Assembly (NCBI RefSeq): GCF_000802245.2
Contig: NZ_CP021080.1
Coordinates: 4,030,001 to 4,094,000, forward strand
Source of the DNA: Streptomyces pluripotens
GTDB lineage: Bacteria; Actinomycetota; Actinomycetes; Streptomycetales; Streptomycetaceae
Direction: 5' to 3'
Length of the DNA: 64,000 bases
Below, in pieces: positions 61,395 to 64,000 of this stretch (position 1 is its first letter; every line of letters begins with the position of its first letter). The position numbers and the translations under genes are program-made. Below the pieces are notes generated by a model that worked only from the letters and a program-made list of their open reading frames with translations, ran no database searches and was not told the DNA's origin.

Positions 61395-62084
61395 TCAGGC
61401 CAAGCCGTTTCCGGCTGGGTACGGTCCGCCGACCTCCCACCCCTCCCACATCGCCCGCGCGAACGCCTCTGCGATCCGGTGCTCCCCGCGCGCGTTGGGA
61501 TGCGTACCGTCGTAGGTGTCGGTGTGGATGTCGTACGGCTCCGGCGGCGAGACGAGCAGGACCGGCGAGCGCGGCTCGTCCAGGTCGGCGACCGCCTTCG
61601 CCAGTAGCGTGTTGAAGTCGGCGACCTGCGCGGCGAAGGACGCGTCCGCACAGGCGCGGATGTTCGGGATCACCGGCAGCACTGCCATGCGGAGGTGCGG
61701 GGCGGCCGTACGGGCTTGGACGATGAAGGAACGGACGTTCTGCGCCGTCTGCTCGGCGTTCGTGTAGAAGCCGAGGTCGATCAGGCCCAGGGAGACCAGG
61801 AGGATGTCGGGACGGTGGGCCCGTACCGCGTCGCCGATCAGCGGGGCCATGTGCAGCCAGCCCTCGCCCCAGCCCGCGAGGTGGGCGCGGGGGAAGCGGG
61901 GGTCGGCGTAGGCGAGGGACGTCGGCGCGTCGGTGGACTTGTCGTACAGCGTCTCGCGCGGGCCGACGAAGGTGAACGGGCCGTTGTACGTCGTGCACAG
62001 GTGCCGCCACAGCCGGTGACGCCATGTGTGTTCGCCCGCGCTCCCGATCGTCATGGAGTCACCTACGGGCATGAACCTGAGCAT
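61395..62084 (-). CDS. SGNH/GDSL hydrolase
   Basis: 229 residues. Block I MPVGDSMTIGS carries the nucleophile Ser, LVSLGLIDLGF resembles block III (Gly-x-Asn region, here changed), and block V YDGTHPNARGEHRIAEAF carries the Asp and His. No clear signal peptide, so probably cytosolic. Substrates of the family range from acyl esters to wall sugars' acetyl groups. ATG 62084 begins the family start MLRFMPVGDS; the upstream ribosome binding site is weak. The Asn of block III is not obvious (LGLIDL rather than LGxND), which is worth noting. Confidence 0.85.
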   Translation of the reverse strand: MLRFMPVGDSMTIGSAGEHTWRHRLWRHLCTTYNGPFTFVGPRETLYDKSTDAPTSLAYADPRFPRAHLAGWGEGWLHMAPLIGDAVRAHRPDILLVSLGLIDLGFYTNAEQTAQNVRSFIVQARTAAPHLRMAVLPVIPNIRACADASFAAQVADFNTLLAKAVADLDEPRSPVLLVSPPEPYDIHTDTYDGTHPNARGEHRIAEAFARAMWEGWEVGGPYPAGNGLA

Positions 62085-62173
62085 CCGCTCATGATGGACG
62101 ATCGGCTGCGCCCGTGGGGTGTGAGGCCCACCACGTCCCGCGAACCCTCCGGGGAAATGGCAGGCTTGGGGAC

Positions 62174-63172
62174 ATGCGTCGATCCTTCGCCGTCCTCGCC
62201 GGGGTGCTGCTCACCGGGGCCTGCGCGCTGCCCGCCGCCACAGCCACCGCCGCCGACGGCGGAAGCGGCAACGGCAGCGGCGACCAGGGGTTCACCATCA
62301 AGGACCCGCGGATCGCCGAGTCCAGCGGGCTTGCCGCCTCCCACCTCCACCCCGGCGTCTACTGGACGCACAACGACAGCGGTGACGGGCCCTACGTCTT
62401 CGCGGTGGACAGCCGGACCGGGTCAACGGTCGCCCGGCTCACCCTGCGTGGCATCGGCGCTCCCCGTGACGTCGAGGCCATCTCCATCGGACCGCACAAC
62501 GAGATCTACCTGGGCGACATCGGCGACAACCGCGGCGGCACTTGGCCGTATGTGTGGATCTACCGGCTGCCCGAGCCGAAGGTGCTCAAGGATGAGACGG
62601 TCACGGCCACGCAGTACGTCGTGAAGTACGCGAACGGGCCGCGTGACGCCGAGTCACTGATCGTCCACCCGAAGACCGGGCGCGTCTACATCATCGACAA
62701 GAAGGAGGACGGCGGGCACCTGTACGAGGGCCCGGCCGCCCTCTCCACCTCCGGTACGAACGTCTTCAAGCCCATCGCCGCCGTCGACCTGTGGGCCACC
62801 GACGCGGCCTTCTCCCCGGACGGTCGCCAGCTCGCCGTGCGCGGCTACTTCGGCGGGATCTACTACGACTGGAACGGCGGCCGGATCAAGCGGGAGGGAC
62901 GACTCGACGTGCCCTTGCAGGGGCAGGGGGAGTCGATCAGTTACTCGGCCGACGGGACCAAGCTGATGTACGGCAGCGAGGGCGCGGACAGTGCCGTACA
63001 GGCGGAGGACGCCCCCGGCGGCCGACCGTCCGTCAAGTCACCGGTCACGAGCGGGACTTCCGCGGCCTCCCAGAACAAGAGCGGCGGCGGGAGCCTCAAG
63101 GTCGGTGTCGTCGTCGTTGCCGTCGGGCTGGCCGCACTCTTCGGGTTGCGGCGGCTGCGGCGCGGGAGCTGA
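62174..63172 (+). CDS. Exported propeller-type protein with C-terminal membrane anchor
   Basis: 332 residues from ATG 62174, behind GGGG. Signal peptide (MRRSFAVLAGVLLTGACALP, cut after ATA near 27). Residues 40-275 look like an incomplete beta-propeller (SSGLAASHLHPGVYWTHNDS, EAISIGPHNEIYLGDIGDNR, DAAFSPDGRQLAVRGYFGGI, YSADGTKLMYGSEG). Ser/Gly/Lys-rich linker, then a C-terminal helix (VGVVVVAVGLAALFGLRRL) ending in arginines, which should hold it in the membrane facing out. Function unknown. No sortase motif. It converges with serC at a strong hairpin. Confidence 0.8.
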   Translation: MRRSFAVLAGVLLTGACALPAATATAADGGSGNGSGDQGFTIKDPRIAESSGLAASHLHPGVYWTHNDSGDGPYVFAVDSRTGSTVARLTLRGIGAPRDVEAISIGPHNEIYLGDIGDNRGGTWPYVWIYRLPEPKVLKDETVTATQYVVKYANGPRDAESLIVHPKTGRVYIIDKKEDGGHLYEGPAALSTSGTNVFKPIAAVDLWATDAAFSPDGRQLAVRGYFGGIYYDWNGGRIKREGRLDVPLQGQGESISYSADGTKLMYGSEGADSAVQAEDAPGGRPSVKSPVTSGTSAASQNKSGGGSLKVGVVVVAVGLAALFGLRRLRRGS

Positions 63173-63185
63173 GGGGCGTATGCGA

Positions 63186-63213
63186 AGGGCGCCCGGGGGA
63201 CACCGGGCGCCCT
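63186..63213. terminator. Bidirectional hairpin terminator
   Basis: 11-bp perfect stem (63186-63196 with 63203-63213), 6-base loop, exactly between the convergent stops at 63172 and 63227. Confidence 0.8.
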
Positions 63214-63226
63214 GGCGGCACGGCGG

Positions 63227-64000
<774 letters not shown>

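Overview
The window reads as a piece of the core chromosome of a Streptomyces-like actinomycete. G+C is very high, third codon positions are almost all G or C, and GTG and TTG starts are common. Several transcripts look leaderless, and many products are exported. Family content agrees: futalosine-pathway menaquinone genes, DUF3027, DUF2530, DUF2771, DUF4031, an XRE/DUF397 module and a HelD-type helicase. From memory, the order groEL2 ... mqnD-mqnB ... serC matches the S. coelicolor interval from about SCO4296 to SCO4366. That is recollection, not a search.

Layout. At 1-2617 are the 3' end of groEL2 with a perfect terminator, then an Old Yellow Enzyme reductase. At 3856-8185 a 4.2-kb insert is bounded by perfect 159-bp direct repeats. 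It carries a WXG100-like gene, a 757-aa secretion-type protein, and a membrane-anchored protein that is a paralogue of the big protein's C-terminal half. At 8649-10044 are remnants and a frameshifted lipoprotein gene. At 10076-13393 is an rpiR-murQ-PTS operon for MurNAc recovery, with a promoter that should give a leaderless message. At 15381-19260 is a cluster of five exported peptidoglycan-binding proteins, one with a CHAP domain, plus a decayed sixth. At 19362-27594 are a two-domain GNAT protein, an HD hydrolase, cutC, helD, an L,D-transpeptidase and a secreted SpaA-repeat adhesin. At 27756-32555 are the XPB helicase and its helicase-C/WYL partner. At 32771-40319 are a repeat-containing membrane protein, a HAD phosphatase, a cold-shock protein, the DUF2771-mqnB-mqnD operon, an MFS protein and DUF3027.

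The stretch 40327-48940 is the most eroded. It holds one intact Uma2-like gene and a repeat-rich HTH gene. It also holds an ATPase / XRE-DUF5753 / DUF397 regulatory module in which all three genes are broken, two of them by short tandem duplications. A possible transposase remnant, a YjdF-family gene, a 1047-aa sacsin-like GHKL protein, and remnants of an XRE-cupin regulator and an SDR enzyme follow. From 48940 to 64000 the order is housekeeping-like: two secreted proteins, a CtpE-like P-type ATPase, a purine permease, an RHH protein, a MarR/MFS pair, an RNA 2',3'-cyclic phosphodiesterase, an aldo-keto reductase, a dead Uma2 copy, an SGNH hydrolase, a membrane-anchored propeller protein and the 3' part of serC.

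Themes. The wall-related genes (murQ/PTS, peptidoglycan-binding and CHAP proteins, L,D-transpeptidase) suggest local specialisation in envelope turnover. The best candidates for something undescribed are the repeat-bounded secretion-type cassette (3856-8185) and the wholly inactivated three-gene regulatory module (42183-43883).
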